Positions 15,026 to 24,119 are shown, counted from the first letter of the stretch. The stretch: 64,000 bases of DNA from WTFY01 sp965214675 (GCA_965214675.1 OZ243969.1:1612001-1676000), one strand, 5' to 3'. A program made the numbers and translations. The notes: generated from the sequence alone by a model not told the origin.

Positions 15026-16282
15026 ATGCGCCGCACACCTACTTCACACCAGTACGTACCCCGTCATATCGAGACGCAGGTGCGAGAGGCCCTGGGTGCG
15101 GTACCGCTGATTGCCCTGCAAGGCCCAAGGCGTTCGGGAAAATCCACGCTCGCAAAACATGTGGCCGAGCAGTGGAATCTGCCGTTTTTCTCGCTCGAGG
15201 ACGAGGACTGCCTGGGCCGGGTCGAGGACGACCCGGCCGGGTTCTTGCGAGATCACCCAAAGGCGGTGATCTTTGCCCTACAGCGAGCGCCCGGGCTGAT
15301 GCGCGAACTCGCATCCACGCTCACCCGAGACGCCGAGCCCGGGCGGTACCTGGTGACCAGTTCCGTTGACCTGCACAAGGGTACGCCGCTGGCGCAGGAG
15401 CTTGGCAAGCGCATGAAGATCTTCACGCTGCTGCCTTTTTCACAGGCCGAAATTGACCTGGGACGCACGCCGCGCTTCCTGGAACGTGCCTTTGCGGCGG
15501 AGTTCCCGCACTTCGAGATGACCGGGCCGACCAGTGACCTGGTGGAGCGTGTAGTCGCCGGCAGTTATCCCGAGGCTCTGGCGAGTCCCAGCACGGTCGA
15601 ACTGCAGAGCTGGCTGCGGACCTATGCGCGCACAGAGGTCGAACATCAAATCCAGGACATCGCCGCCGTCGACAAGCTCTACAAGCTGGTGGGGTTGGCC
15701 AAATCGGTTGCAACGGGTGCCGGACAATTGCTCAACCTGACCGAGCATGCCACGCGACTCGGGGTCGACAGCAAGACCGTGGCGCGCTGGCTGCTCCTGC
15801 TCGAACACCTGTTTGTGATCCACCAGGTGCCGGCCTTTCATTGCAAGGGCCTGGGCCGGCTGGTGCACTCTCCCAAGCTGCAGTTCATTGACTCGGGCCT
15901 GCTGACCTCCCTGCTGCGCGTGGATGCGACGTCCATTGCCAGCGACCGGCACACAATCGAGCCGCTGCTGGACTGCCTGGTCTACGCGGAAGTCGTCAAG
16001 GCGATTGTACAAAGCGGGGTGGCAACGGACACCTGGCATTACCATGACAAGGACCAGGTCGAGATCAGCCTGGTGCTCGAACGCGAACAGGGTGCGCTGG
16101 TGGGCATCAATGTCAAGTCCGGGGCGACCGTCAAGCGCGGCGACTTCAAGGGGCTGGTGCGTCTCAAGGAAGTCACCGGCAAGCGGTTTGCCTGCGGCAT
16201 TCTCCTGTACGACGGCGAATGGATCCAGAAGATGGATGAGCGGCTTTTCTCCATGCCCGTGAAGATGCTGTGGGAAGCCTGA
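15026..16282 (+). CDS. AAA_14/DUF4143 ATPase with degenerate motifs
   Basis: The 418-residue protein has the layout of the large AAA_14-DUF4143 family: a P-loop (GPRRSGKST, near residue 36), a sensor-like region (YLVTSSVDL) and a C-terminal DUF4143 module. Two catalytic sites look lost. Where relatives have IxDEIQRxP, this protein reads IFALQRAP, removing the Walker B acidic pair. In the PD-(D/E)xK-like module, expected EVDFVLE and IEVKAS appear as QVEISLVLE and INVKSG. It lies 200 bp from vapBC in a region of accessory character. The family's role is not settled; this copy may bind rather than hydrolyse ATP. Confidence 0.8.
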   Translation: MRRTPTSHQYVPRHIETQVREALGAVPLIALQGPRRSGKSTLAKHVAEQWNLPFFSLEDEDCLGRVEDDPAGFLRDHPKAVIFALQRAPGLMRELASTLTRDAEPGRYLVTSSVDLHKGTPLAQELGKRMKIFTLLPFSQAEIDLGRTPRFLERAFAAEFPHFEMTGPTSDLVERVVAGSYPEALASPSTVELQSWLRTYARTEVEHQIQDIAAVDKLYKLVGLAKSVATGAGQLLNLTEHATRLGVDSKTVARWLLLLEHLFVIHQVPAFHCKGLGRLVHSPKLQFIDSGLLTSLLRVDATSIASDRHTIEPLLDCLVYAEVVKAIVQSGVATDTWHYHDKDQVEISLVLEREQGALVGINVKSGATVKRGDFKGLVRLKEVTGKRFACGILLYDGEWIQKMDERLFSMPVKMLWEA

Positions 16283-16353
16283 GTGGTTCACCCACCTCCC
16301 GCAGCGCACCCGGATAAGCGACTTTTAGCATGCACAGGCGCAAGGAGAACGCC

Positions 16354-16749
16354 ATGAGCCTCATCCAGGATGTCCTTACGCTGTCGCCCGTCATTGTGGT
16401 CTGGTCCGGCTGGATGTTCGCACTGAGCATGGCAGCGCCCGTCCTGTTGCTGCTTTTCGGTGCGCAGCGCCTGGATTGCCTCGTGGTGGCCACTGCTGCC
16501 ATTGCCTTGATTCTCCTGATGCCGCCGTGGCACGCTCACATGGGCTATACACGCCTGATCGGCCTGCCGCACATCGTGATCTGGACACCGCTTGCACTGT
16601 TCTTGTACCTGCGCTGGGAACACCTTGCCTCGCCGTGGCCGGTGCGCTGGACCACTGCGGCACTGATGACTACCATCGTCGTCTCGCTCGGCTTTGACTA
16701 TGCGGATGCCCTGCGCTATCTGCTCGGAGAACGCGCACCCCTGATATAA
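16354..16749 (+). CDS. Small hypothetical membrane protein
   Basis: The start MSLIQDVLTL has AAGGAG 6 nt upstream; an earlier in-frame ATG lacks one. The 131 residues contain about four hydrophobic segments: VIVVWSGWMFALSMAAPVLL, LVVATAAIALILLM, IVIWTPLALFLYL and AALMTTIVVSLGF. I do not recognise the family. It is likely an inner-membrane protein. A possible terminator follows, separating it from coaBC. Confidence 0.7.
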   Translation: MSLIQDVLTLSPVIVVWSGWMFALSMAAPVLLLLFGAQRLDCLVVATAAIALILLMPPWHAHMGYTRLIGLPHIVIWTPLALFLYLRWEHLASPWPVRWTTAALMTTIVVSLGFDYADALRYLLGERAPLI

Positions 16750-16760
16750 GTGAAGACGCG

Positions 16761-16777
16761 GGCGGACACCGCCTTTT
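16761..16777 (+). terminator. Short intrinsic terminator candidate
   Basis: GGCGG-ACA-CCGCC followed directly by TTTT lies 11 bp after the small membrane protein gene. The stem is only five pairs but fully GC. It would insulate coaBC from upstream transcription. Confidence 0.45.
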
Positions 16778-16839
16778 GCGTGCATCGATGCCGCGGTGCG
16801 CATGAATCAAATCCTTGCCTGATCTGGTAGACTCGGACC

Positions 16840-18099
16840 ATGTCTTTGGCCAACAAGAACATCCTGGTGGGCGTCACCGGAGGGATCGCCGCCTATAAAA
16901 GTGCGGAACTCGTGCGTGAGCTCGTGCAGGCGGGTGCGCACGTGCGCGTCGCCATGAGCGAAAAGGCCAAGGCCTTCGTTACGCCGCTGACCTTCCAGGC
17001 CCTCTCGGGACACCCGGTGGCCAGCGATGAATTTGATGCACCGCAGGCAGAGCATGGCATGGACCACATCACCCTGGCACGCTGGGCGGACGCCATCCTG
17101 ATCGCCCCGGCCAGTGCCAACACGATTGCCAAGCTGGCCCAGGGGCGTGCCGAGGACCTGCTCAGCACGCTGTGCCTGGCGAGCCGGGCACCGATTGCGC
17201 TGGCACCGGCCATGAACCAGGCCATGTGGGCGAACCCGGCCACGCGCACCAATTGCGAGACGCTGAAAAGACGCGGCCTGCGGCTGTTCGGCCCGGCCGC
17301 CGGCCAGCAGGCCTGCGGCGAGACCGGCGAGGGACGCATGTTTGAAGCCCGCCAGCTGCAGCTCTCGCTCAGCAAACTGTTCCATACCGGCGAGCTCGAC
17401 GGCCTCGAAGTGATGATCACGGCCGGCCCCACGCGCGAGCCTATCGATCCGGTGCGCTATATCGGCAACCGCAGTTCCGGAAAAATGGGCTATGCCCTGG
17501 CCGAGGCGGCGCACGACGCCGGTGCCACGGTCGAGCTGGTGTCCGGGCCGGTAGCCCTGCAGGCCGGCGAGTCCATCCAGTGCGTGCGCGTCGAAACCGC
17601 ACAGGACATGCTGGATGCGGTATGCCAGCGCGTGGAACACCAGCAGATCTTCATCAGTTGTGCAGCCGTTGCCGATTATCGGCCGCTCACCAAGTGCCCG
17701 GAGAAAATCAAGAAACTGCATGGTGACCTGTCGCTGGACCTGACACGCAATCCCGACATTGTTGCGCATGTCAGCCAGCTGCAAAATCGGCCCTTCGTCG
17801 TCGGCTTTGCAGCCGAGACAGAGAATCCTCAAAAGCATGCCCTGCAAAAGCTTGAGCGCAAGCAACTCGACATGATCGCCTGCAACAACGTAGCGGACCC
17901 GCAGTGCGGCTTTGACAGCGAGGAGAATGCGCTTGAAGTCTACTGGGCGAACGGGCACTGCTCGCTTGCACGAGACCGCAAGCCCAGGATTGCGCGCGAG
18001 TTGATCCGCCTGATTGCACAACGTTATGCCAGTACACACCAACCGAGCAATGTCACCGTCCTCAACCAAGCCAAAGACCGAAATCCGACTGCTCGATGA
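16840..18099 (+). CDS. coaBC: Bifunctional phosphopantothenoylcysteine decarboxylase/synthetase
   Basis: CoaBC carries out two steps of coenzyme A synthesis. The FMN-dependent decarboxylase half (residues 1-190) shows GVTGGIAAYKS, the active-site His in EHGMDHITLARWAD, and PAMNQAMW. The CTP-dependent ligase half shows ITAGPTREPIDPVRYI, NRSSGKMGYALA and AAVADYRP. At 419 residues it is slightly long because the 3' end runs 50 bp into dut. Gene order coaBC-dut-algC-argB matches Pseudomonas. Confidence 0.95.
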   Translation: MSLANKNILVGVTGGIAAYKSAELVRELVQAGAHVRVAMSEKAKAFVTPLTFQALSGHPVASDEFDAPQAEHGMDHITLARWADAILIAPASANTIAKLAQGRAEDLLSTLCLASRAPIALAPAMNQAMWANPATRTNCETLKRRGLRLFGPAAGQQACGETGEGRMFEARQLQLSLSKLFHTGELDGLEVMITAGPTREPIDPVRYIGNRSSGKMGYALAEAAHDAGATVELVSGPVALQAGESIQCVRVETAQDMLDAVCQRVEHQQIFISCAAVADYRPLTKCPEKIKKLHGDLSLDLTRNPDIVAHVSQLQNRPFVVGFAAETENPQKHALQKLERKQLDMIACNNVADPQCGFDSEENALEVYWANGHCSLARDRKPRIARELIRLIAQRYASTHQPSNVTVLNQAKDRNPTAR

Positions 18100-18523
18100 C
18101 CGCATCGGCCGGGAGATTCCCCTGCCCACGTACGCCACGCCTGGCTCTGCGGGCATGGACCTGCGCGCCTGCCTGGACAAGCCCCTGCGGATCGCACCCG
18201 GGGAATCGGTCCTGATCCCGACCGGCCTTTCCATTTACATTCGTGACCCGGGCCTTGCGGCCACGATCCTGCCGCGCTCCGGACTCGGTCACAGGCACGG
18301 CATCGTGCTCGGCAACCTGGTGGGCCTGATCGACTCCGACTACCAGGGACCCCTGATGGTCTCCCTCTGGAACCGCGGCTCAAAACCGTTCGAGGTGAAC
18401 ATCGGTGACCGCATCGCGCAGCTGGTCATCGTGCCCGTCGTGCAGACCGAGTTCGAGATCGTCGAGGCCTTCAGCGTTTCAGATCGCGGCACCGGCGGCT
18501 TCGGTCATTCCGGAATCGCCTGA
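18050..18523 (+). CDS. dut: dUTP diphosphatase (dUTPase)
   Basis: Dut hydrolyses dUTP to dUMP and pyrophosphate, keeping uracil out of DNA. All five trimeric dUTPase motifs are present: PGSAGMDLRA, PRSGLG, GLIDSDYQGPLMVSLWN, RIAQLVIVP and the C-terminal P-loop-like RGTGGFGHSG. Starting at MSPSSTKPK gives 157 residues and a 50 bp overlap with coaBC; an ATG 24 nt further upstream is possible. No strong ribosome-binding site is visible, so translation may be coupled to coaBC. Confidence 0.95.
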   Translation: MSPSSTKPKTEIRLLDDRIGREIPLPTYATPGSAGMDLRACLDKPLRIAPGESVLIPTGLSIYIRDPGLAATILPRSGLGHRHGIVLGNLVGLIDSDYQGPLMVSLWNRGSKPFEVNIGDRIAQLVIVPVVQTEFEIVEAFSVSDRGTGGFGHSGIA

Positions 18524-18540
18524 ACCTGCAGCCCGCCGGT

Positions 18541-19911
18541 ATGTCCATCAACCCGCACATCTTCCGTGCCTACGATATTCGTGGCCTCGTGGAAAAGGAC
18601 CTGACCACAGACAGCGTACGCCAGGTCGGGCAGGCGCTCGGCACCCTGTATCCGCACAGCCCGCCCGTGGTGATTGCCCGCGATGGTCGGCACTCCAGCC
18701 CGGGTCTCGCACGCGCCCTCGGCCAGGGACTGCGCGCCAGCGGGCGCGATACCATCGATATCGGGGAGGTGCCGACCCCGGTGCTGTACTACGCGACCCA
18801 TGTGCTCAAGACCGGTGCCGGCGTCATGGTCACCGGCAGTCACAACCCGCCCGAATACAACGGCCTCAAGATCATGATGGATTCCAGGACCCTGTTCGGC
18901 AAGGACATCCAGGCCATCCGCCAGTGCCTCGCGACCGGTCCCGCATTGAGCGCCTCAGGTCACGCGCACGAGGAAGCGGTGCTGGCACGCTACGTGGATG
19001 AGGTCTGTGACGGCATCGCCATGGCGCGCCCACTGAAAATCGCCATTGATGGGGGCAACGGAGTAGCAGGGCCCAGCGCCAAGCACCTGCTCGCCCGGCT
19101 CGGCTGCGAGGTGACGGGGCTGTATTGTGAGATCGACGGCGACTTCCCCAACCATCACCCCGACCCCAGCGACCCCGAAAACCTTCGCGACCTGATGGCC
19201 TGCGTCAAGCGCGACGGCCTGGACCTTGGGCTTGCGTTTGACGGAGACGGCGATCGCCTCGGCGTGATTGATGAGCGCGGGCGAATATTGTGGCCGGACC
19301 GCCAGATGATGCTGTATTCCAGGAGTGTGCTGGCGAACAATCCGGGGGCCAGCGTCGTATTCGACGTGAAATCCTCGAAAAACCTGCAGGCCGAGATCGA
19401 ACGGGCAGGGGGCGAGCCCATCATGTACAAGACCGGGCACTCGCTCATCAAGGACAAGATGGCGCAAAGCGGGGCATTGCTCGGCGGCGAGATGAGCGGA
19501 CATGTCTTTTTCAAGGACCGCTGGTACGGCTTCGACGATGCCCTGTACACGGCGGCGCGGCTGCTGGAGCTGTTGGCCGCACAAGAGCGGGCCGCCAGCG
19601 TGCTGTTTGACACCCTGCCGGATGCCGCCTGCACGCCGGAAATCATCGTGCGCCTCGATCATGACGGTGACCAGCATGCCTTCATCGAGGCCTTCAAGCG
19701 CGAGGCCCGCCTGCCGGGCGCCCGGATGATCACCATTGACGGGGTGCGGGCCGAGTATGACACCGGCTGGGCCCTGGTGCGCGCATCGAATACCACGCCC
19801 GCACTGGTGCTTCGCTTCGAGGCAGACAGTGCGCAGGTGCTGCAGGAAATCCAGGCAACCTTCCGTGCACAGCTGCTGAAAGTGGGTCCCGGGCTAGAAT
19901 TGCCTTTTTAG
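18541..19911 (+). CDS. algC: Phosphomannomutase/phosphoglucomutase
   Basis: This alpha-D-phosphohexomutase interconverts the 1- and 6-phosphates of mannose and glucose for exopolysaccharide and LPS precursors. The phosphoserine is in TGSHNPPEYNG, the Mg loop is DGDGDRLG, the sugar-specificity loop is GEMSGHVFF and the phosphate-binding loop RASNTTP. The 456-residue length is close to P. aeruginosa AlgC. It starts 17 bp after dut. A small TGCCT/AGGCA hairpin overlaps its stop codon. Confidence 0.93.
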   Translation: MSINPHIFRAYDIRGLVEKDLTTDSVRQVGQALGTLYPHSPPVVIARDGRHSSPGLARALGQGLRASGRDTIDIGEVPTPVLYYATHVLKTGAGVMVTGSHNPPEYNGLKIMMDSRTLFGKDIQAIRQCLATGPALSASGHAHEEAVLARYVDEVCDGIAMARPLKIAIDGGNGVAGPSAKHLLARLGCEVTGLYCEIDGDFPNHHPDPSDPENLRDLMACVKRDGLDLGLAFDGDGDRLGVIDERGRILWPDRQMMLYSRSVLANNPGASVVFDVKSSKNLQAEIERAGGEPIMYKTGHSLIKDKMAQSGALLGGEMSGHVFFKDRWYGFDDALYTAARLLELLAAQERAASVLFDTLPDAACTPEIIVRLDHDGDQHAFIEAFKREARLPGARMITIDGVRAEYDTGWALVRASNTTPALVLRFEADSAQVLQEIQATFRAQLLKVGPGLELPF

Positions 19912-19965
19912 GCAGGCGCAACCCGGATAGAATAGCGCACGTCTGAACTGTACACGTATCCGAGC

Positions 19966-20835
19966 ATGAACCCCGAAAACGCTGAAAATACAGCCAAGGT
20001 GCTGATCGAGGCACTGCCCTACATCCAGAAGTTCGCCGATCAAACCGTGGTGATCAAGTACGGTGGCAATGCCATGGTCGACGAGGAACTGAAAAGCAGT
20101 TTCGCGCGCGATGTCGTGCTGCTGAAACTGGTTGGCATCAATCCGGTCATCGTGCATGGCGGCGGGCCGCAGATCGGGGAGCTGCTGGAGAAAACCGGCA
20201 AGGCAAGCAAGTTCGTGGATGGCCTGCGCGTGACCGACAAGGAGACCATGGATATCGTCGAGATGGTGCTTGGAGGGCTGGTCAACAAGGATATCGTGCA
20301 ACGCATCAACCAGCATGGCGGGCGCGCCATCGGAATTACCGGCAAGGACGGCCGCCTGATCCGTGCCAAGAAACTGACCCTGAAACGAGACACCTCCGAG
20401 GTCATCGATCTCGGTCATACGGGGGAGGTCGTCGGCATTGACCCGACCCTGCTGAATCAGATCAAGGGCGACGATTTCATCCCGGTGATCGCACCGACTG
20501 CGAGCGACGGGCAGGGCAATGCCCTGAACATCAATGCCGATTCGGTCGCAGGCAAGATCGCCGCGGCCCTGCATGCGGAAAAACTGATCCTGCTGACCAA
20601 CACGAACGGCGTGCAAAAGGATGGGCAGACTCTGTCGCGACTGGCCTCGGGTGAAATCGAGCCGCTGATCGAAGAAGGTGTCATCCGTGACGGCATGCGC
20701 CCGAAAACGATGTGTGCCTGGGATGCGCTGGCCTCGGGTGTGAAATCGGTGCACATCATCGACGGGCGAATCCGCCACGCCGTGCTGCTGGAGCTGTTTA
20801 CCAGCGAAGGAATCGGAACGCTGCTGTACAGTTGA
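19966..20835 (+). CDS. argB: N-acetylglutamate kinase
   Basis: ArgB phosphorylates N-acetylglutamate in arginine synthesis. VIKYGGNAMVD carries the catalytic lysine, VHGGGPQI the glycine-rich nucleotide loop, and DGLRVTD plus NINADSVAGKIA substrate-binding residues. At 289 residues with an N-terminal helix before the core (ENTAKVLIEALPYIQKF), it resembles the hexameric, arginine-inhibited form rather than the shorter E. coli enzyme. It is convergent with pyrE. Confidence 0.95.
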   Translation: MNPENAENTAKVLIEALPYIQKFADQTVVIKYGGNAMVDEELKSSFARDVVLLKLVGINPVIVHGGGPQIGELLEKTGKASKFVDGLRVTDKETMDIVEMVLGGLVNKDIVQRINQHGGRAIGITGKDGRLIRAKKLTLKRDTSEVIDLGHTGEVVGIDPTLLNQIKGDDFIPVIAPTASDGQGNALNINADSVAGKIAAALHAEKLILLTNTNGVQKDGQTLSRLASGEIEPLIEEGVIRDGMRPKTMCAWDALASGVKSVHIIDGRIRHAVLLELFTSEGIGTLLYS

Positions 20836-20840
20836 GTCCA

Positions 20841-20854
20841 GGGCACTGATGCCC
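20841..20854. terminator. Hairpin between convergent argB and pyrE
   Basis: GGGCA-CTGA-TGCCC sits in the 24 bp between the two stop codons and could slow transcription from both sides. No T-tract follows on either strand, so it is a weak candidate. Confidence 0.3.
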
Positions 20855-20859
20855 CGGCA

Positions 20860-21522
20860 TCATCCGGCCTGCCCGAATCTTTGCAGGTATGCGCGGATGC
20901 GCGCCACCTGCTCCTGGTCACATGCCCCGTTTTCTGCCTGCTCAATCAGGTCCTCGATACTGGCCACGGACAAAACCTCGATCCCATGGCGCTGTCGGAC
21001 CTCGTCTACCGCGAGCCGACCTTCCGCCGTACCCCATTCCTTGCGGTCAAACGCGATCACCACGCCGATCGCCCGGGCCCCGTGCGCGTCAATGATGGCG
21101 GTCGCCTCGTCCACGGCAGTGCCCGCGGTGAGTACGTCATCCACGATCAGCACCTGGCCCTTCAGCGGCGCACCGACCACCGTGCCCTTGTCCCCGTACG
21201 ACTTGGCTTCCTTTCGGTTGAAGGCATAGGGCAGGTTCAGGCCGTGCTCGCGGGACAGGGCCGTTGCTACGGCGGCCACCAGGGGGATGCCCTTGTAGGC
21301 TGGCCCAAACAACAGGTCGGGCTTGAGGTCGGCCTGAAGAATGGCAGCCGCATAAAAGCGGCCCAGACGCTCCAGGGACTGCCCGTCGTTAAACAGACCC
21401 GTGTTGAAAAAATACGGCGCGACCCGTTTGGACTTGAGCGTGAATTCGCCAAACTGGATGACTTTTTTTTCCAGTGCAAACTGTATAAATGCCTGGCTGT
21501 TGTTGAAGTCCTGACGACTCAC
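20860..21522 (-). CDS. pyrE: Orotate phosphoribosyltransferase
   Basis: PyrE joins orotate to PRPP to make OMP, the substrate of PyrF. The PRPP-binding signature VLIVDDVLTAGTA is at about residues 122-134, and the flexible loop KEAKSYGDKGTVVG precedes it. FGPAYKGIPLVAA is the conserved N-terminal region. The length of 220 residues is slightly above the E. coli enzyme. As in Pseudomonas, it is divergent from an exonuclease III-family gene, here with a broken deaminase gene between them. Confidence 0.95.
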   Translation of the reverse strand: MSRQDFNNSQAFIQFALEKKVIQFGEFTLKSKRVAPYFFNTGLFNDGQSLERLGRFYAAAILQADLKPDLLFGPAYKGIPLVAAVATALSREHGLNLPYAFNRKEAKSYGDKGTVVGAPLKGQVLIVDDVLTAGTAVDEATAIIDAHGARAIGVVIAFDRKEWGTAEGRLAVDEVRQRHGIEVLSVASIEDLIEQAENGACDQEQVARIRAYLQRFGQAG

Positions 21523-21619
21523 GGGTCTCCTCCCAACCGCACACCTGCAACCGGGGCATGTTCAACCGGGTGACAGCGATAGATGATCAGGTGCAGAGGA
21601 TACCGTACCACAGGGGACC

Positions 21620-21856
21620 TTACCTGTGTGCCGCCACGCAGGCGTCGAGTGCATCCAGGTGTCTCGCCTTGGCCTTGCCATCGAGAAAGGCGCCGGTGAA
21701 TGAATTGCGGGCCATGCAATGCTTCACGGCGTTTCGCTCGGCCAGTGCAAACATCATCTCCGGCTCCAGGCTGCCCTCGATATGCATGTGCAGTCCAGCC
21801 CTGGGGAGTCCGTCGATGAACGGCCTGAGGTCATTGTGGTCTGCGCGGGTAGTCAA
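21620..21856 (-). pseudogene. Internally deleted adenosine/adenine deaminase remnant
   Basis: The open frame encodes only about 78 residues, but both ends match a deaminase of about 320-340 residues. The N-terminal part GLPRAGLHMHIEGSLEPE carries the metal-binding HxH and continues to MFALAERN, while MARNSFTGAFLDGKAKARHL is the usual C-terminal end of the family. The middle, including the catalytic Glu, the remaining metal ligands and the barrel, is missing, and the join is in frame. The TTG at 21856 has AGGGAG 7 nt upstream, so it may still be translated. It cannot be an active deaminase. Confidence 0.7.
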
Positions 21857-22005
21857 TGTGCGTCTCCCTGAGATCAAGAGTGCAGATTGTACCTGCCCGC
21901 CTGCGGGATCGTAAGGGTTCGTGCCCCACAGATAAATGTGGTGCCCCTTTGCCGGGCAGGATGAGTCCGTGCAATCCGCAGGCCCAGCGATTATTCTTGC
22001 ACACC

Positions 22006-22782
22006 ATGCGCATCATCACCCTCAATGCGAACGGCATACGCGCAGCGGCACGCAAAGGGTTTTTTTCCTGGCTTGAGGCACAGAATGCAGACCTCGTCTG
22101 TATCCAGGAGACCAAGGCCCAGATCCACCAGCTCGAGCACGACGCCACGTTTTTCCCCGAGGGTTACCACTGCCAGTATGTGGATGCACTGAAAAAAGGT
22201 TACAGCGGCGTGGCCCTGTACAGCCGCCAGGCACCAAACCGCATCATCAGGAGTTACGGGGACCGCGAGTTCGACGAGGAAGGCCGGTACCTGGAATACC
22301 AGTTCGAGAAGCTGTCGGTCGTTTCCCTGTACGCCCCCTCCGGGTCTTCCGGTGACAAGCGCCAGCAGGCCAAGTACCGCTTCATGGACAGCTTCATGGC
22401 CCACCTCAAAAAGCTCAAGCGCCGGCGCCGCGCCTATATCATCTGCGGCGACTGGAACATCGCGCACAAGAACATCGACCTGAAGAACTGGCGAGGCAAC
22501 CGCAAGAACTCCGGCTTCCTGCCCGAAGAACGTGCATGGCTGGATACGCTGTTCTATGATGTCGGTTACCTGGATGCGTTTCGCGAAGTCAACCAGATGG
22601 AAGACCAGTACACCTGGTGGTCGAACCGCGGCCAGGCCTGGGCGAGAAATGTCGGTTGGCGCATTGACTACCACGTGGCAAGCCCCAAGCTGAAAGGCAA
22701 GATTCGCGAGGCACAGATCTACAAACAGGAACGGTTCTCCGATCATGCCCCGCTCACCATAGACTACGACCTATCGATTTGA
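22006..22782 (+). CDS. Exonuclease III-family protein at the crc position
   Basis: The 258-residue product starts MRIITLNANGIRAAARKG; an upstream in-frame start would add an unconserved 50 residues. It closely resembles Pseudomonas Crc and shares its position beside pyrE. Crc has lost exonuclease catalytic residues (QDTR, GSLYV, SQHAP in my recollection). Here they are intact: QETKA, GDWNIAH, WRIDYH and SDHAPL. It should therefore be an active AP endonuclease/3'-5' exonuclease. A second exonuclease III gene lies at 25507-26274. The ampG TTG start overlaps its stop by 4 bp. Confidence 0.88.
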   Translation: MRIITLNANGIRAAARKGFFSWLEAQNADLVCIQETKAQIHQLEHDATFFPEGYHCQYVDALKKGYSGVALYSRQAPNRIIRSYGDREFDEEGRYLEYQFEKLSVVSLYAPSGSSGDKRQQAKYRFMDSFMAHLKKLKRRRRAYIICGDWNIAHKNIDLKNWRGNRKNSGFLPEERAWLDTLFYDVGYLDAFREVNQMEDQYTWWSNRGQAWARNVGWRIDYHVASPKLKGKIREAQIYKQERFSDHAPLTIDYDLSI

Positions 22783-24119
22783 ATTCAGTACACGACAATA
22801 TCCGGTTATGGAAGCAGGCCTTCGGGGTCTACACCCAACCCCGGGTACTTGCCATGCTGTTTCTTGGATTCTCTGCCGGCCTGCCCCTGCTGCTTGTGTT
22901 CGGCACCCTGTCCGTCTGGTTGCGCCGCGAAGGTATTGACCGCACGACGATCGGCTTCGTCTCCTGGGTAGCCCTCCTGTACGGCTTCAAGTTCGTGTGG
23001 GCCCCCCTGGTCGATCGCCTGCAACTGCCGCTCCTGACCGGCTGGCTGGGCCAGCGACGCAGCTGGATGCTGCTGGCACAAATCGGCGTGCTGGGAGGGC
23101 TGTGGCTCATGGCCGGCAACCAGCCAGGTGAACACCTGCCCCTGCTGGTGCTGTCAGCCCTGTTGGTGGCCTTCTCTTCGGCGACGCAGGACATCAGCAT
23201 TGATGCCTGGCGCATCGAGGCGGTCGCCGATGACCTGCAGGGGGCGATGGCCGCCACCTACCAGATGGGTTATCGGCTGGGCATGATCCTGGCAGGTGGT
23301 GGTGCACTGATCATTGCCGGCAACTATTCCTGGAACATCGCTTACTTCATCATGGGATGCTTCATGCTGATCGGCATGCTCACCACCCTGGTAGTGGCGG
23401 AGCCGGACCATCCGCCGCGGACCCCTCTTCAGGATTCGAATGCCAGTGGCCTGCAGCGCCTAGCGCACTGGTTCGTCGAGGCCGTCGTGCAGCCCTTTGT
23501 GGAGTTCTTCCGTCGCAACGGCGTCATGGCACTGGTCATCCTGCTGTTCATCGGGCTGTTTCGCATCAGTGACATCACCATGGGCGTCATGACCGGGCCG
23601 CTGTATGTGGACATGGGCTTTTCGGATGAACAGATCGGCTGGGTGTCGAAGACCTTCGGGGTCATTGTCACCATCGTGGGTGCCTTGCTTGGCGGAGTGC
23701 TGGTAATGCGTTACGGCATCCTGCGCATGCTGATCGTGGGTGCGGTGCTGGTGGTGGTCACCAACCTGGTATTTGCCTGGCTCGCCACCCGGGGCCCCGA
23801 GATCTTTTTCCTGGCACTGGTCATCACGGCCGACAACCTGAGCGGCGGCATTGCAGGAGCCACCTTTATCGCGTACCTGTCGAGCCTCACCAACCGCGCC
23901 TACACCGCCACCCAGTATGCGCTGTTCAGCTCCCTGATGCTGCTGCCTGCCAAATTCATTGGCGGATTTTCAGGTAAAGTCGTGGACGATTTCGGCTACA
24001 TCCATTTCTTTCTCTATGCCGGTCTGCTGGGCGTCCCCGCCGTGTTGCTAGCCATTTACCTGTTGAGCCGAAGGAACCGCCCAGTGGGTGCGCAGGCGCC
24101 CGCACACATACAGATCTAA
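22779..24119 (+). CDS. ampG: AmpG-family muropeptide MFS transporter
   Basis: AmpG imports anhydro-muropeptides from the periplasm for cell-wall recycling. The 446 residues form about 12 transmembrane helices, and conserved stretches are recognisable: FLGFSAGLPLLL, FKFVWAPLVDR and SSATQDISIDAW. It starts at a TTG in the TTGA overlap with the exonuclease III-family stop, so the two are translationally coupled. The neighbouring L,D-transpeptidase also acts on peptidoglycan but is on the other strand. Confidence 0.85.
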   Translation: MNSVHDNIRLWKQAFGVYTQPRVLAMLFLGFSAGLPLLLVFGTLSVWLRREGIDRTTIGFVSWVALLYGFKFVWAPLVDRLQLPLLTGWLGQRRSWMLLAQIGVLGGLWLMAGNQPGEHLPLLVLSALLVAFSSATQDISIDAWRIEAVADDLQGAMAATYQMGYRLGMILAGGGALIIAGNYSWNIAYFIMGCFMLIGMLTTLVVAEPDHPPRTPLQDSNASGLQRLAHWFVEAVVQPFVEFFRRNGVMALVILLFIGLFRISDITMGVMTGPLYVDMGFSDEQIGWVSKTFGVIVTIVGALLGGVLVMRYGILRMLIVGAVLVVVTNLVFAWLATRGPEIFFLALVITADNLSGGIAGATFIAYLSSLTNRAYTATQYALFSSLMLLPAKFIGGFSGKVVDDFGYIHFFLYAGLLGVPAVLLAIYLLSRRNRPVGAQAPAHIQI

